A DNA stretch of 64,000 nucleotides from Clostridia bacterium (lineage in GTDB: Bacteria > Bacillota > Clostridia > Christensenellales > CAG-917), in contig JAFZVB010000013.1 of the NCBI GenBank assembly GCA_017618055.1, positions 186,001 through 250,000 on the forward strand, in the 5' to 3' direction. Below are positions 63,586-64,000 of this stretch, piece after piece; the first letter of the stretch is position 1, and each line of letters opens with the position of its first letter. The position numbers were made by a program, and so were the translations under genes. The notes beneath the pieces are model-generated. The model did not search any database and was not told the origin of the DNA. It worked only from the letters and a program-made list of their open reading frames with translations.

Positions 63586-64000
63586 ATGAAAAAGAATAAA
63601 ATCCTGTTACTAATTATGATACTTCTCATCTCATTATTGATGGTGGTATTTGTAGCTTGTAACAAAACTAACAATGTAACCCCAGGTGGTGATCCTGGTG
63701 ATGAAGACCAAGGAGATACACCAACCGTTACAACATTCACTGTATCTTTTGATACAGATGGCTCTAGCATAGAGTATGAACCTCAAATCATACCATATGG
63801 CGGATTAGCATCTAATCCTAATAAAGGAGATGTAACTAAGAACCCATATAAAGCAGGATATGAGTTTAGATATTGGGGATATTTAGAAAGTGGCAGTTAT
63901 GTACAATGGAGTTTTGCAACTAGCACGGTTACATCCTCTATTACTCTTAAAGCCATTTACTCTGCAAAGTCTTACTCACACACACTAGACTTAAACAACA
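63586..64000 (+). CDS. Lipoprotein with InlB B-repeat-like domain (partial)
   Basis: Start of a secreted lipoprotein cut by the window end; 138 residues are readable from ATG 63586 (SD TGGAGA). The signal peptide ends in the lipobox FVAC (Cys25). An acidic Gly/Asp linker follows, then a Listeria-Bacteroides (InlB B, Flg_new) type repeat: TVSFDTDGSSIEYEPQIIPY, then KAGYEFRYWGYLE. Such repeats are common in surface adhesins of gut Clostridia. It follows the anti-sigma gene by 24 nt, so it may belong to the sigma factor's own regulon. Confidence 0.85.
   Translation, partial: MKKNKILLLIMILLISLLMVVFVACNKTNNVTPGGDPGDEDQGDTPTVTTFTVSFDTDGSSIEYEPQIIPYGGLASNPNKGDVTKNPYKAGYEFRYWGYLESGSYVQWSFATSTVTSSITLKAIYSAKSYSHTLDLNN

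Noticed and set aside
1-64000. CRISPR array, insertion sequence, prophage or integron
   Set aside because: No regular spaced repeats, transposase, integrase, phage structural genes or attachment-site duplications were found.

Overview
The window is A+T-rich, densely coded DNA from an anaerobic low-GC Gram-positive bacterium, most likely class Clostridia and possibly a gut-associated uncultured lineage. The evidence is a long pyruvate:ferredoxin oxidoreductase, lipoproteins with typical Firmicutes lipobox signals, a short HisG with HisZ, a TrpR-family YerC/HisR regulator, an ECF-transporter/TruA cluster, strong Shine-Dalgarno (SD) sequences and near-consensus sigma-A promoters. The placement is inferred from gene families and not from any search. 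No tRNA, rRNA, CRISPR array, insertion sequence or prophage was seen.

Layout. 1-6.2 kb: rpoC (cut by the window edge) and rpoB, minus strand. 6.5-7.9 kb: rqcP and a fused ispDF. 7.9-10.5 kb: WYL regulator, YolD-like protein and Y-family polymerase. 10.7-11.2 kb: a phosphoribosyltransferase. 11.3-17.6 kb: a complete oligopeptide ABC transporter operon (oppB-C-D-F-A). 18-20.5 kb: cysK, an ACT protein and a UPF0210 protein. 20.7-22.3 kb: an AbiE-type toxin-antitoxin pair. 22.4-25.1 kb: a secreted beta-helix lipoprotein and a P-loop kinase. 25.2-32.8 kb: a ten-gene histidine operon led by its probable regulator. 32.9-37.2 kb: TetR regulator, split chromate transporter, Mrp ATPase and a cell-surface protein. 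37.4-39.4 kb: a two-component system. 39.5-44.8 kb: an unknown Zn-cluster protein, a PHP phosphatase, a short AlaRS, an HxxxD acyltransferase and a lipoprotein. 45-52.1 kb: zinc-ribbon and multi-TM membrane proteins around walJ, two CPBP proteases and rlmH. 52.3-57.7 kb: glnS, a GNAT-like protein, truA and ecfT-A2-A1. 57.8-61.3 kb: PFOR. 61.4-64 kb: a divergent amino-acid kinase, then an ECF sigma/anti-sigma/lipoprotein cluster that runs off the edge.

How the genes fit together. The his operon encodes every step except histidinol-phosphate phosphatase, which the PHP protein near 40.7 kb could supply. An inverted repeat sits on the -10 of the his promoter, and the first gene of the operon encodes a TrpR-family protein, which suggests autoregulated histidine control. 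The opp operon makes one importer, but its binding protein looks circularly permuted and its OppD carries an extra membrane anchor.

Less ordinary signals: (i) the permuted OppA; (ii) several canonical promoters placed so that the transcript would start at or next to the start codon of a gene without a good SD, implying leaderless mRNAs; (iii) a 42-bp sequence repeated (39/42 identical) right after two unrelated genes and built into their terminators; (iv) a perfect 16-bp palindrome on the promoter of a zinc-ribbon/membrane protein; (v) a short AlaRS lacking the C-terminal domain; (vi) a set of zinc-ribbon and four-TM proteins of unknown role.
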